Assembly: GCF_021391395.1 (NCBI RefSeq)
Contig: NZ_CP090059.1
Location: forward strand, 2,899,001 to 2,963,000
Direction: 5' to 3'
Origin: Sphingomonas cannabina
GTDB taxonomy: Bacteria > Pseudomonadota > Alphaproteobacteria > Sphingomonadales > Sphingomonadaceae
DNA: 64,000 nt
Shown in pieces: positions 25,447 to 34,281 of this stretch; within the stretch, counting starts at the first letter, position 1; every line of letters starts with the position of its first letter. The notes beneath the pieces were generated by a model. The model searched no databases. It saw only the letters and a list, made by a program, of their open reading frames with translations, and was not told the origin of the DNA. Position numbers and translations under genes: made by a program.

Positions 25447-28052
25447 CGGCCTCGCTCGACCTTGTTGATGAGGCGGCGCATCAGCGCGCCGAGCGCATCC
25501 ATCGAATAGGGCTTGCGCAGCACCTCCACATCGTCCGAGCCTTCCTCGATCAGAACGTCGCTATAGCCGGTGGTCAGCACCACCGGCAGCTCGGGATGCA
25601 TCCGTGCCAGCGTTCGCGCCAGTTCGAGCCCGCTCATCCCGCCGGGCATGACGATATCGCTCAGGACCAGGTCGAACGGCTCACTCGCTTCCTGCAAAGC
25701 CTGCAGCGCACTGCGGGCATCCTGGACGCGGACCGTCTCATAGCCCAGGTCGCATAGGAGCTGCGAAGCATGTTCGCCGACATTCTCATTGTCCTCGACG
25801 ACAAGGATGCGGCCGCTGCCGTCGCCATCGATCGTTTCAGCTTGAGGCTCGGCTTCGGGCATGAGCTCGGCCTCGGCGGCCCTCGGCAGGTAGAGGGTGA
25901 AGGTCGCGCCTTCACCGGGCGCGCTGTCGACGCGGACATCGCCGCCCGACTGTTTGGCGAAGCCATAGACCTGGCTCAGGCCGAGCCCGGTGCCCTTGCC
26001 GACCGCCTTGGTCGTGTAGAAGGGCTCGAAGATGCGCGCGATCTGGTCTGCGGCCAGGCCGACGCCGCTGTCGGTGATGCTGACCGCGATGAATGCGCCC
26101 GCCACCGCCGGATGCCCGGGGATCGGGGGAATCTCGTCGCTGGCATCGACCCGCAGCAGGATCGAACCCTCACCGTCCATCGCGTCGCGGGCATTCACCG
26201 CCATGTTGACCAGCGCCGTCTCGAACTGGATGAGGTCGGCCTTCACGGGCGCCGGAGAAAGCCTGAAGTCGGTGTCGAGCGTGATCCGTGAGCCGACCAC
26301 CGTCGCCAGCATCTCGACGATGCGGCCGACATTGTCGGCTGCGTCGAACACGATCTCGCGCAGCGGCTGGCGCCGCGCGAAGGCAAGCAGCTGCGCCGTC
26401 AGCTTCGCCGCGCGCTCCGCCGTCTCGGCGATCGCATTGACGTAGCGAGACCGGCGCTCTTCGCTCAGCCCGGGGCGGCGCAGCGCATCGACGCCGGACA
26501 TGATCACGGTCAGCAGGTTGTTGAAGTCGTGCGCGACACCGCCGGTGAGCTGCCCGATCGCCTCCATCTTCTGCGACTGCCGCAGCGCCTCCTCGACCTT
26601 TTCGCGCTCGGCCGCCTCTTCTTCGAGCCGGGTGAGCGCACGCTGCAGATCGCTGGTGCGCTCGGCCACCCGCGCTTCGAGGGCAGCCTCGACCTCCCGC
26701 TGCTCGGTGATGTCGGCATGCGTCCCGCACCAGCGGAAAATGGACCCGGTCTCGTCCCGGATCGGCGTGATACGGCAGAGGAACTCGCGGACCGCGCCGT
26801 CGTGCCGCCGCATCGGGAAGATCATCTCGAACCGCTCGCCCGTGCGCAGCGCGTGCTGCCAGCGCTCGCGGATTTCCGGAGCAGCTTGCGGATCATGGGC
26901 GGACTCCCACGCGACGCCGTCCTCCGGGCTGCCGCCGGCAAATTCGTACCACCGCTTGTTGTACCAGAAGATCGTGCCGTCGCCGTAAGCGAGCCAGCAG
27001 AGCGAGGAGATGTTGTCGGCCAGCGTGAGAAATTCGTCACGCTGGCGCTTGAGCTCGGCTTCGGCGCGGCGGCGCTCCTCAAGCTCGCGCTGCTCGGCGA
27101 GGAACAGGCGGACATTGTCGATCGCCGTCGCGGCCTGGCCGGAAACACCGACCATGATCCGCTCGGCCGCCTCGCCGAACATGTCGGGCGTCGAGTGGCC
27201 GAAGAACAGCCCCCCAAGCACCTCGCCGCTGCGCGAGGTCACCGGCACCGCAAGATAGCTGCGCACCGGCAGATGGCCTTCGGGCATGCCGGCATACGGC
27301 GCGTTCCGGCCGTAACGCGGATCGCGGGTGATGTCGCCCGAGCGCACCACCCCCTCGCCGGAAAAGGTCGGGGCGAACACCGCCGTGTTGCGCGGCATCG
27401 GGAAGGTCTCGAACTTGCTCCGCGGGGCACCCGACAGCGTGTAGAGCGTGTAGGATTCGCCCTTCTCGTCGATGACGTTGTAGAAGAACGCGCCAAACTC
27501 GGCTCCGGTCAGTGCGACCCCGGCATCGGTCACCGCCTGCACCACCCGCTCGAGGTCGAGCTCGGCGCTGAGCGTCGCCCCCAGCTCGTTGAGGATGCCG
27601 AGCGTCCGGGTTTCCTCGGCAAGCGCGCGGCGCATGCGTTGCTGCTCGGCGAGCTGCTTGCCGGCCTCGAACTGCCGCAGCCGCGCCCGGCGCGCCGAGC
27701 TCACCGCCGACACCAGCGTGGTCTGGTCGACCGGGCGTTCGATCACGGTCACGTTGCCGAGCAGCGCGATCAGCCGCCGGTCGACCATGCTGCCGCGATG
27801 CGACAGCAGCACGAACGGAAAATCCGACCAGCTCGGCTGCGCCTTCACCCATTGCTCGATCGCGGCGAGATCGGCACCAAGCAGCCCTTCCTGGGCAATG
27901 ACCGCACCGGCCGCACCGTCCAGACCATGGAGCAGGTCGTCGAACCCGCTACAGGGCCGGCTGGGAATCCCGACGCCACCAAGCAGCCGCTGGATGACGG
28001 GGCCGTCCCGCCCGATCGGCGTCCAGATCAGAACCGTTGGATCATTCCCCAT
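25443..28052 (-). CDS. Hybrid sensor histidine kinase: pseudo-receiver, GAF, PAS, HisKA, HATPase, receiver
   Basis: An 869-aa cytosolic kinase with no membrane segment. Order: a receiver-like N-terminal domain without a phosphorylatable Asp (1-120), a coiled linker, GAF (about 155-315), PAS (335-450), coiled coil (450-495), HisKA with His508 in [11 protein letters not shown], HATPase with the N box NMAVNARDA and G boxes SGVGLAADQ and [13 protein letters not shown], and a C-terminal receiver with [11 protein letters not shown]. It is the DHp type whose DFNN box marks a large alphaproteobacterial hybrid-kinase class. The chosen ATG at 28052 lies 11 bases inside the end of the KaiC-like gene, so the two are coupled. 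Confidence 0.92.
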   Translation of the reverse strand: MGNDPTVLIWTPIGRDGPVIQRLLGGVGIPSRPCSGFDDLLHGLDGAAGAVIAQEGLLGADLAAIEQWVKAQPSWSDFPFVLLSHRGSMVDRRLIALLGNVTVIERPVDQTTLVSAVSSARRARLRQFEAGKQLAEQQRMRRALAEETRTLGILNELGATLSAELDLERVVQAVTDAGVALTGAEFGAFFYNVIDEKGESYTLYTLSGAPRSKFETFPMPRNTAVFAPTFSGEGVVRSGDITRDPRYGRNAPYAGMPEGHLPVRSYLAVPVTSRSGEVLGGLFFGHSTPDMFGEAAERIMVGVSGQAATAIDNVRLFLAEQRELEERRRAEAELKRQRDEFLTLADNISSLCWLAYGDGTIFWYNKRWYEFAGGSPEDGVAWESAHDPQAAPEIRERWQHALRTGERFEMIFPMRRHDGAVREFLCRITPIRDETGSIFRWCGTHADITEQREVEAALEARVAERTSDLQRALTRLEEEAAEREKVEEALRQSQKMEAIGQLTGGVAHDFNNLLTVIMSGVDALRRPGLSEERRSRYVNAIAETAERAAKLTAQLLAFARRQPLREIVFDAADNVGRIVEMLATVVGSRITLDTDFRLSPAPVKADLIQFETALVNMAVNARDAMDGEGSILLRVDASDEIPPIPGHPAVAGAFIAVSITDSGVGLAADQIARIFEPFYTTKAVGKGTGLGLSQVYGFAKQSGGDVRVDSAPGEGATFTLYLPRAAEAELMPEAEPQAETIDGDGSGRILVVEDNENVGEHASQLLCDLGYETVRVQDARSALQALQEASEPFDLVLSDIVMPGGMSGLELARTLARMHPELPVVLTTGYSDVLIEEGSDDVEVLRKPYSMDALGALMRRLINKVERGR

Positions 28053-29547
28053 GCCCGACGGTCTCGCCGAGGAGGTTCGAGTCCGCACCTATATAGGTCG
28101 GCACGCCGGTCAGCACGCCCTGAAACTCGGTCAGCGCCTCGCCGACCGCAACGCCGCGCGAGCTGATCCGATATTCGCGGATCGTCTCCTCATGATGGCC
28201 GGTGCGCTTCTTGAGCACCGACAGCGCCCGTCGCAGCTTGCCGCCGGCTTCGAAGAATCGCAGCATGATGACGGCGTCGCTGAGATAGGTGAGGTCGACC
28301 GGGCTCGCCATGTGCCCGACCATACCGTGCTGGGCGAGCACCAGGATCGTCACGATGCCCTGCTGGTTCAGATAGGACAGCATCTCATGCATCTGGAGCA
28401 TCATGAAATGCTCCTCGGGCATGGCGTTCAGATAGCCGCTGAGGCTGTCGAGGACCACGATGCGGGCGCCGTGCCCCTCGACGGCGTCGCGGACCGTGGC
28501 GGTGAGCTCGCCCGGCGTCAATTCCGCTGGATCGATCTGGCGCAGCCTGAGCAGCCCCTGATCGAGGAACGGCATGAGGTCGAAGCCCATGCCCTGCGCG
28601 CGGCGCAGGAACACGCTGCGCACCTCGTCGAACACCAGGGTCAGCGCGGGTTCGCCCCGCTTGAGCGCGGCATAGACGAACTGCATCGCGAGCGATGACT
28701 TGCCCGAGCCGGATGGGCCGATGACCAACGTACTGGTGCCACGATCGAGACCGCCGCCGACCAGCGCATCGAGCGCCGGAACCCCGCTGCTGACGATGTC
28801 CGCCGCGAAATCGACATGATGATCGGCCGCGACCAGACGTGGATAGACGCGCAAACCGCCGCGCTCGATCGTGAAATCATGATAGCCGCCGCGGAACTTG
28901 ACCGCGCGCATCTTGATGCAGCGCAGGCGCCGGCGTTCGGCCCCGTACAGCGCCGCGACCTGCTCGAGGCGCAGCACGCCATGGCTGATGCTGTGTAGGT
29001 TGAGATCGTCCTGCTCGGAGGTCAGGTCGTCGAGCATCAGCACCGTGCAGCCCAGCTTCAGGAAGAAGTGCTTGAGCGCCAGCACCTGCCGCCGATAGCG
29101 CAGCGACCCCTGCGAGAGCAGACGGATCTCCGACAGGCTGTCGAACACCAGCCGCTTGGGCTTGACCCGCTCGACCTCGGCCATGACCATCCGGACGGTT
29201 TCGCCAAGCTCGAGCTCGGACGAGTAGAGCACCGTCTGCTGCGCATTGGGATCAAGCGACAGCTCGGGAGGAATCATCTCGAAGATTTCGATGCCGTCGA
29301 ACGTCCAGCCATGGCTGGCCGCGACCGCGCAGAGCTCGGCCGTCGTCTCCGACAAGGTGACGTAGAGGCCGAGCTCTCCCCGTTTCGCGCCATCCATCAG
29401 GAACTGCAGCGCCATGCTGGTCTTGCCCGACCCGGGCTGCCCCTCGATCAGATGAACGCGATTCTCGGCATATCCACCCGCCAGAATCGGATCGAGGCCC
29501 GGCACGCCCGTCGGAATCAGGGTAGTTGGGCGGTACTCCAGTTCCAT
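28042..29547 (-). CDS. KaiC-like double-domain RecA-type ATPase
   Basis: A 501-aa protein with two KaiC domains. Walker A motifs are GQPGSGKT (36-43) and GPSGSGKS (277-284); Walker B are LVFDS (133-137) and IVVLDS (363-368). Acidic residues at the position of the KaiC catalytic glutamates are seen in both halves (TLSET 65-69, FDEVR 306-310). Length and domain spacing fit cyanobacterial KaiC (about 519 aa). Where KaiC has its phospho-Ser/Thr pair, this protein reads Thr420-Tyr421 by eye alignment. No kaiA or kaiB lies nearby. It heads the operon with the hybrid kinase and response regulator, suggesting that it feeds a phosphorelay. Confidence 0.92.
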   Translation of the reverse strand: MELEYRPTTLIPTGVPGLDPILAGGYAENRVHLIEGQPGSGKTSMALQFLMDGAKRGELGLYVTLSETTAELCAVAASHGWTFDGIEIFEMIPPELSLDPNAQQTVLYSSELELGETVRMVMAEVERVKPKRLVFDSLSEIRLLSQGSLRYRRQVLALKHFFLKLGCTVLMLDDLTSEQDDLNLHSISHGVLRLEQVAALYGAERRRLRCIKMRAVKFRGGYHDFTIERGGLRVYPRLVAADHHVDFAADIVSSGVPALDALVGGGLDRGTSTLVIGPSGSGKSSLAMQFVYAALKRGEPALTLVFDEVRSVFLRRAQGMGFDLMPFLDQGLLRLRQIDPAELTPGELTATVRDAVEGHGARIVVLDSLSGYLNAMPEEHFMMLQMHEMLSYLNQQGIVTILVLAQHGMVGHMASPVDLTYLSDAVIMLRFFEAGGKLRRALSVLKKRTGHHEETIREYRISSRGVAVGEALTEFQGVLTGVPTYIGADSNLLGETVGHGE

Positions 29548-29693
29548 TCGGACGCATCCCTTCCTTCGCCAGGGACGCGCTATAATCAGCTATCTTCGGG
29601 AACTGTGTTCGATACCCAACAGAAGAAGGCGATTGAATTGATTACGCTGCGCCGATGCAGCAGCATTCCCGCGCCGTCCGGCCCGCTACGCGA

Positions 29694-29906
29694 TCAGAAA
29701 ACATCGTTGGACGCCGCACCATCCATCCGTTGGACCGCTGCCGCGCGCGCCTGCTCGATCGCCAGGTTCGCGGCGGCGAGCAGTCGCTGCGCCGTTTCGG
29801 TCGCCGCCGTCGGATGCAAGGCGATCGCTACCCGCGGACCGGTCATGACGACCTCGCCATTCAGCACATCCACCTTGAGCGGCTGCTCCTCCGCATTCAA
29901 TGTCAT
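29694..29906 (-). CDS. Small conserved-type protein, unknown function
   Basis: A 70-aa acidic-amphipathic protein starting MTLNAEEQPLKVDVLNGEVV, then MTGPRVAIALHPTAATETAQRLL and a helical Ala-rich tail. The pattern of a short beta hairpin (VVMTGPRVAIAL) followed by P-x-AA-x-ETAQRLL and a long helix occurs in many small proteins of this lineage whose role is unknown. Several upstream in-frame starts exist; this ATG gives the compact domain. It lies between the KaiC-like gene and the second Crp/Fnr gene. Confidence 0.6.
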   Translation of the reverse strand: MTLNAEEQPLKVDVLNGEVVMTGPRVAIALHPTAATETAQRLLAAANLAIEQARAAAVQRMDGAASNDVF

Positions 29907-30058
29907 GCGTATCGTGTCCGCTGCTGGCCGGTCTCCCCCACATAAAAGCATACGCTGACCGACAGTTCCGCTATCGTGAAACTTGCACCGGCGGTGATGC
30001 CGGATCTGATCCATCTTCAACAATGCGCCGGACCGTTCCCGACGCGAGCGGGGACGCG

Positions 30059-30781
30059 ATGACCTTCAATCCCAAAAACGAGATTCTTGCCGAGATCGAA
30101 CCCGCCATCGCCTTGCGGTTCGCGGCTCATATCGAGCGGGTCGAGCTCGGCCGCGGCGATGTGCTCCAGGAGACCGGCGCGGAGGTGCACTGGGTCTGGT
30201 TCCCCGACGATGCGCTGATCTGCATCGCATCGGAAAGCGTCGAAGGCGAAAGCATCAGCGGCGGAATGATCGGCCGCAACGGCGCATTCGGCGCATTCGA
30301 AGCGTGCGGCAGCCGGCTCAGCTACTCGCGGGCGCTGGTGCAGATCGGCGGCACCGGCTGGCGTATCCGCGACTCGCACTATCGTGAGATGTTCGAGCAA
30401 TCCGCGAACTTGCGGGTGGCGATCCACAAGCATGTCGAGGCATTGCTGGTCGAGGCGCGGCAACTCGTCGCCTGCACTGCGATCCACCGCGTCGAAAGCC
30501 GAATGTGCCGCGTTCTGCTCGACGCCTCGGCGCGCAGCCATCGTGGCAGCCACCTGACCCTCACCCAGGAGGAGCTTGCCAACATCCTCGGCGTCCAGCG
30601 CTCGACGATCGCCGTGACCTCCTCCGCGCTTCAGCGCGCCGGCCTGATCCGCAGCCGTCGCGGCAGCATCGACATTGTCGATTTCGACCGCCTCGAAGCC
30701 GCCGCCTGCTCGTGCCGCCGGACGATTGCCTATGCGCAACGGGAGATCGATCGCGCCGCCGACGACGTCTGTGAAGGATAA
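30059..30781 (+). CDS. Crp/Fnr family transcriptional regulator (copy 2)
   Basis: A 240-aa paralogue of the regulator at 24 kb. The sensor domain includes RVELGRGDVLQETGAEVHWVWFP and MIGRNGAFGAFEACGS; the winged helix has LTQEELANILGVQRSTIAVTSSALQRAGLIRS, with sequence similar to copy 1 throughout. The C-terminus again has a Cys-x-Cys pair (AACSCRRTIAYAQ). No cAMP- or FeS-binding signature is seen. An ATG at 30023 is an alternative start. Together the two copies bracket the KaiC/kinase operon and may control it, which is inference. Confidence 0.87.
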   Translation: MTFNPKNEILAEIEPAIALRFAAHIERVELGRGDVLQETGAEVHWVWFPDDALICIASESVEGESISGGMIGRNGAFGAFEACGSRLSYSRALVQIGGTGWRIRDSHYREMFEQSANLRVAIHKHVEALLVEARQLVACTAIHRVESRMCRVLLDASARSHRGSHLTLTQEELANILGVQRSTIAVTSSALQRAGLIRSRRGSIDIVDFDRLEAAACSCRRTIAYAQREIDRAADDVCEG

Positions 30782-31043
30782 GAACGCGGCCCCTTCCAGC
30801 GTGGTTGTCCGCGTGCCGGTGAAGGTCAGGCTGTTCAGCATCAGCGTGTGCCCGCAGCACAGAGCACCGCCGAATATGGAGAGCCGCTCTTACTCGGGGG
30901 GCATTCGCCAACATTCTTCGGCGCGGGGTTTCGTCGGGGCGGCTTCATCCCTATATCATGATTATCGCTGGCAGGACCGACACGTAGGCGCCAGCGGCTG
31001 AGAGACCATCGCGCTCCCGCTTACATCAAGCCGGAGGCGTCCC

Positions 31044-31217
31044 GTGGATCTCAATTACCTTCTCTCTCGTCATCAGATTTCGCTGATGCAGGCCGATGCT
31101 GCCGGTTCCCGCGAGGCGCGCATCGCCCATCGCAGCCGTGCCAGATGCTATGCGGAGCGCGTCCGCGAGCTCCAGGACACGCTGGGCGCGACCCCGGCAC
31201 CGCCGGGGCAGGCCTGA
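31044..31217 (+). CDS. Small protein of 57 aa, unknown function
   Basis: GTG start with GGAGG six bases upstream; the product begins [21 protein letters not shown] and is an amphipathic, Arg-rich helix ending before a Pro-rich tail. The N-terminal pattern MDLNYLxxRHQxSLMxA is shared by many very short sphingomonad proteins without known function. It ends one base before the TTG start of the IF-1-like gene, so they are probably cotranscribed. Confidence 0.65.
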   Translation: MDLNYLLSRHQISLMQADAAGSREARIAHRSRARCYAERVRELQDTLGATPAPPGQA

Positions 31218-31218
31218 C

Positions 31219-31479
31219 TTGACCAAGGAGGACCTCCTCACCCTCGACGGGCTGATCGAGGAGATCCTCCCCGATGGTCGTTTCCGCGTGTTCCTCGAGA
31301 ACGGCCATCGCGTCATCGTCTACACGGCAGGCAAGATGCGCAAATACCGCATCCGTACCCTCGTCGGAGACCGCGTTCAGGTCGAGATGTCGCCGTACGA
31401 CATGGACAAGGGCCGGCTCGTCTACCGCGAGCGCGTGGCAAGCTCCGGCCACATCCCCAGGAGAGGACAGCGGCGATGA
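31219..31479 (+). CDS. Translation initiation factor IF-1 paralogue
   Basis: An 86-aa S1/OB-fold protein. Key IF-1 features are present: [45 protein letters not shown] in parts, and DKGRLVYR. Classical IF-1 has about 72 residues; this one has a 14-residue extension, [19 protein letters not shown], rich in Arg. The only fitting start is TTG at 31219. The combination with small stress-type genes suggests a second, accessory infA rather than the housekeeping copy. The stop overlaps the ATG of the next gene (ATGA). Confidence 0.85.
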   Translation: MTKEDLLTLDGLIEEILPDGRFRVFLENGHRVIVYTAGKMRKYRIRTLVGDRVQVEMSPYDMDKGRLVYRERVASSGHIPRRGQRR

Positions 31480-31763
31480 AGGGTGAACAACCAGTCGAGC
31501 CGCCGACCGTCGCCTCTCCGGCGCCGAAGCGAAACCCGTTTCACAACAAGGCCACAAGAGCGCGTCTTTCGCCCGAGAGCGTGGAGCGGCAGGGCCGGAT
31601 CACGCTGCTTGCCTGGAATCTTCTCGGTGGCGATGCCGCGATCGCCTTTCTCAACACGCACGACGAGGCGCTCGGCGGTCGCCCGCTCGATCTCGCGATA
31701 GCCAGTGCGGCCGGTTGCGAGGCGGTCGAGCGCGCCATCTCCGCGCGCGCCGGAGCCGATTAG
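31476..31763 (+). CDS. MbcA/ParS/Xre antitoxin-like protein (C-terminal toxin-binding domain type)
   Basis: A 95-aa protein. After a basic N-terminal segment ([15 protein letters not shown]) comes a domain with the DUF2384 pattern: [44 protein letters not shown] in pieces, i.e. LG-x-A-x-x-[13 protein letters not shown] and G-x-x-x-V. In RES-Xre modules this domain binds the toxin. No RES-domain toxin gene is adjacent, so it is either an orphan or has another role. Its ATG overlaps the IF-1 paralogue stop. Confidence 0.65.
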   Translation: MKGEQPVEPPTVASPAPKRNPFHNKATRARLSPESVERQGRITLLAWNLLGGDAAIAFLNTHDEALGGRPLDLAIASAAGCEAVERAISARAGAD

Positions 31764-31778
31764 GATCGCCTCCTCATC

Positions 31779-32690
31779 ATGCTGCTGACGATCTGCCACC
31801 GGACCGTTTACCGCTATGCAAGGCCGGTGACCTTGCTGCCGCACAGGATGATGCTGTGCCCGCGCGGTCAGCATGACCTGCGCCTGCTCACCACGCTGCT
31901 GAGCTGCACGCCGCCGGCGCATATCGAATGGACGCAGGACGTGTTCGGCAATCTCATCGCCACCGCCACCTTCTGGGACGAGGTGGAGACGCTGACCATC
32001 GACAGCCGCATGGTGGTCGATCAATCGGCCACGGCCTGGCCGGTCTTCAGCATCGCGCCGTCGGCTCAGGAGTTCCCGTTCACCTATTCGGCCGACGAGG
32101 TGGCCGACCTTGGGTCGATGCGGGATCCTCAATATCCCCAGGCTGCCGACAGCATCCGCGATTGGATCGACACGTTCCGCGGATCCGAGCCGACCGACAC
32201 CCTGACGCTGCTGAAGGAAATCAACACCGGAATCCTGGCGGAATTCGCCTATCGCGCAAGCGCTGCGGAGCGCGCCCAGTCTCCCGACGAGACGATCCAT
32301 TCGGGGCACGGCTCCTGCCGCGACTTCGCGACGCTGTTCATCGAGGCGGTTCGTCAGCTCGGCTTCGGAGCACGCGCCGTCTCGGGGTATATGCAGGCCC
32401 TCGAGGCGGACGAACACGGTGCCGGCAAGCAATATGGCGCGGCTCACGCCTGGGCGGAGGTCTATCTCCCCTGCGCCGGCTGGAGCGCGTTCGATCCGAC
32501 CCACGCCCGGATGGGAGGGGCCGGCCTGATCCCCGTCGCGGTCGCCAGGACCGTCGATCAGATCCGCCCCGTGCAAGGTGGCCATACCGGCGCACCCGAC
32601 GATCTCGTCGAGATGCTGGTCGACGTGAACATCACCGCCGGCACCGTGCTGGCGAGCGCCTTCGATCAACCGCAACCGGCACCAAGCTGA
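31779..32690 (+). CDS. Transglutaminase-like protein
   Basis: A 303-aa protein with an N-terminal transglutaminase-associated beta domain (residues 1-95, starting MLLTICHRTVYRYARPV) and a transglutaminase core. The catalytic triad is visible: Cys180 in GHGSCRDFATLF, His223 in AAHAWAEVYLP and Asp239 in FDPTHA. No signal peptide. Bacterial members of this family are mostly thought to be cytosolic peptidases or amidases. It follows the MbcA-like gene after 15 bases and precedes a cold-shock gene by 9 bases, so it is part of the small-gene operon. Confidence 0.9.
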   Translation: MLLTICHRTVYRYARPVTLLPHRMMLCPRGQHDLRLLTTLLSCTPPAHIEWTQDVFGNLIATATFWDEVETLTIDSRMVVDQSATAWPVFSIAPSAQEFPFTYSADEVADLGSMRDPQYPQAADSIRDWIDTFRGSEPTDTLTLLKEINTGILAEFAYRASAAERAQSPDETIHSGHGSCRDFATLFIEAVRQLGFGARAVSGYMQALEADEHGAGKQYGAAHAWAEVYLPCAGWSAFDPTHARMGGAGLIPVAVARTVDQIRPVQGGHTGAPDDLVEMLVDVNITAGTVLASAFDQPQPAPS

Positions 32691-32699
32691 GGGGGACCC

Positions 32700-32906
32700 A
32701 TGCCGATCGGAACAGTGTGCTTCTACAACGTGCGAGGGGGATTCGGCATCATTCAGCCGGACGGCGGCGGGCGCGATGCGTTCGTCCATGTCAGCGCCGT
32801 CGAAGCCTCGCAGCTCGGCTCGCTCGAATGCAACCAGCGGGTACGCTACGTCCTGCAGACCGATCTACGGGGACAGACCTGCGCGCACGATCTGCGGCCG
32901 GAGTGA
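32700..32906 (+). CDS. Cold-shock-domain protein
   Basis: A 68-aa CSD protein. RNP1-like GGFGIIQPDG (13-22) and RNP2-like DAFVHVSAVE (26-35) are present. It is weaker than classical CspA in that the K-G-F-G-F/Y-I core reads RGGFGII, and an extra Arg (GGGRDAF) sits before RNP2. It should bind single-stranded nucleic acid. GGGGGA precedes the ATG. The stop shares one base with the next ATG (TGATG). Confidence 0.85.
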   Translation: MPIGTVCFYNVRGGFGIIQPDGGGRDAFVHVSAVEASQLGSLECNQRVRYVLQTDLRGQTCAHDLRPE

Positions 32907-33538
32907 TGGACGAGCTTGCGCGGGCGCACGCGACGCTGCGCCGCGGCGCGGATTTCTTCGCCGCTTCGCTACGACCGTGGAACCCATCGGTCCGCCCGAT
33001 ACGATCCGTCACGCATCGGCTCCGGTCCAAGGTGATCGGCAACGGGCTGCGTGAGCTCGACAGGTTCCTGAACATCCTGATCGACGAAGCTGCCCGGCGG
33101 CAGCGCCTCCCGACCGCGCCGCGCCAGCGCAATACCGCAAACAAGCTCCGGGAGTTCCGCAGGACAATGACGCTGCCGAACGACGACCACGAACGACTTC
33201 TCGCGCTCGGCGGGTCCCGGGAGTGCCTGTTTCACTGCGACGGCATCGCCAGACGAGCGGACGCCGGCGAAGCCGGAACGATGACCTTGGGCTGGCCTGG
33301 TGAGCGAGGCCGGCTTCGGCGCGTGCTCCTGGGCAACGCGATCGTCGTCGAGAGAGCCGATCTCGAAAACATCGGACTGTTCTATGCCCGGCTGGCGGAC
33401 GACCTCATTCTCGCCGCGACCTGCGATATCGGGCGCGGCACTGGTAACGGAGGCTCTCGTGCCCCATATCCACCTCATCGCTCCGCTTCGCTCATGAGCA
33501 AGGACGCGACTGAGAGATGTTTCGTGCTCCCGCTCTGA
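32906..33538 (+). CDS. Hypothetical protein
   Basis: A 210-aa frame coupled to the cold-shock gene by a TGATG overlap. The N-terminal 70 residues are helical and basic (MDELARAHATLRRGADFF, GNGLRELDRFLNILIDEAARR); the middle part has ALGGSRECLFHCDGIARR and GRLRRVLLGNAIVVERADLENI, which reads like a real folded domain. The last 30 residues (after DLILAATCDIG) are low in hydrophobics and may be read-through of a shorter ancestor. No family was recognised. The coupling to the upstream gene is the best support. Confidence 0.5.
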   Translation: MDELARAHATLRRGADFFAASLRPWNPSVRPIRSVTHRLRSKVIGNGLRELDRFLNILIDEAARRQRLPTAPRQRNTANKLREFRRTMTLPNDDHERLLALGGSRECLFHCDGIARRADAGEAGTMTLGWPGERGRLRRVLLGNAIVVERADLENIGLFYARLADDLILAATCDIGRGTGNGGSRAPYPPHRSASLMSKDATERCFVLPL

Positions 33539-33715
33539 CGTGGAGCCGCATCATGCCTTCCCCAGCATTCGATTCCGTCAAGAGGCGCCTCGCCCGTGTC
33601 GTCGGCTGCGCGCCGGGCTCGCCACGAGGCGGTCGACAGCCGTTTCGGTACTCGAACCCCGCCCCTTTCGATACACGACGCGCCGCCACGAACGCGTCTC
33701 TGCAGGCTGCCTGAG

Positions 33716-33937
33716 ATGTCGCGAGCCGTGAACATCGACGCTACCGTTGATCAAGTCGTTGCGATGTCGGCCAAGCATGGGGCTACGATCAGCGCGATCG
33801 AGGCGCTCGTTCCAAAGGGAACCCGCGTGGTCTTCGTCCGTGCCGAGGACGCAAGGGCGATCGAGCGCATCTATGCCGCACGCCTGCTCGCCGGCTCGGT
33901 GACCCGCACGCCGTTCTGGCCTCGCCCCGGGAGCTGA
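33716..33937 (+). CDS. Small protein of 73 aa, unknown function
   Basis: Begins MSRAVNIDATVDQVVAMSAKH and continues ISAIEALVPKGTRVVFVRAEDARAI, ending TRTPFWPRP. It reads as a compact alpha/beta domain with a GGTRVV-like strand. Short proteins with this pattern (KI/NI-x-AT...VVAM...H-x-A-x-ISAIE) occur in several alphaproteobacteria without known function. No clear Shine-Dalgarno site is seen; the ATG lies in CTGAGATG. Confidence 0.62.
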   Translation: MSRAVNIDATVDQVVAMSAKHGATISAIEALVPKGTRVVFVRAEDARAIERIYAARLLAGSVTRTPFWPRPGS

Positions 33938-34023
33938 ACTTCCAACCGCTCGAAGCTGGAAGCGGCGATGATTGCCTAGGGCATCGAACGACCTGTTCTA
34001 CCGTCTCTGGAAGGAATCACCCG

Positions 34024-34281
34024 ATGCAGCCAACGTCCGCCGTCTGCCGCGCCCGCGAGGCGCACCATCGCGCCCTTGCTGCAACTGCCGCTCTGCCGAA
34101 TGCGCGCAGGGTCGCGACGCTTGCCGCCGCCGCCTGGGGCAAGGAAGCGCTGCTCGCCGAAAAGCGCGAGGCGAGGGCTGCCGAAGCACGACTGCTCCGC
34201 AAATCCGCAACTATCGTGCATGCTTCGATGGACGACCGCCTCCTCAGCGAGAATCCCGACCTGGGATTTGCCGATCGCTGA
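34024..34281 (+). CDS. Small helical protein of 85 aa, unknown function
   Basis: Begins MQPTSAVCRAREAHHRALA and is almost entirely helical and Ala/Arg-rich (AAWGKEALLAEKREARAAEARLL). GGAAGGA lies about nine bases before the ATG. The pattern MQPTxAxCRAxEAxHR...A-x-x-A-A-x-AW-x-x-EA is shared by lineage-specific short proteins. It closes the run of small genes that starts at 31.0 kb. Confidence 0.6.
   Translation: MQPTSAVCRAREAHHRALAATAALPNARRVATLAAAAWGKEALLAEKREARAAEARLLRKSATIVHASMDDRLLSENPDLGFADR

Noticed and set aside
25093..30781. Full Kai circadian clock
   Set aside because: No kaiA or kaiB gene is seen in the window and the phosphosite residues differ, so only a KaiC-like signalling role is proposed.
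31476..31763. Complete toxin-antitoxin module at the MbcA/ParS-like gene
   Set aside because: No RES-domain or other toxin-like gene lies beside it; the neighbours are IF-1 and a transglutaminase.
33553..33714. Short plus-strand frame MPSPAFDSVKRRL... before the 73-aa gene
   Set aside because: No ribosome site and composition like that of out-of-frame sequence; too weak to list.
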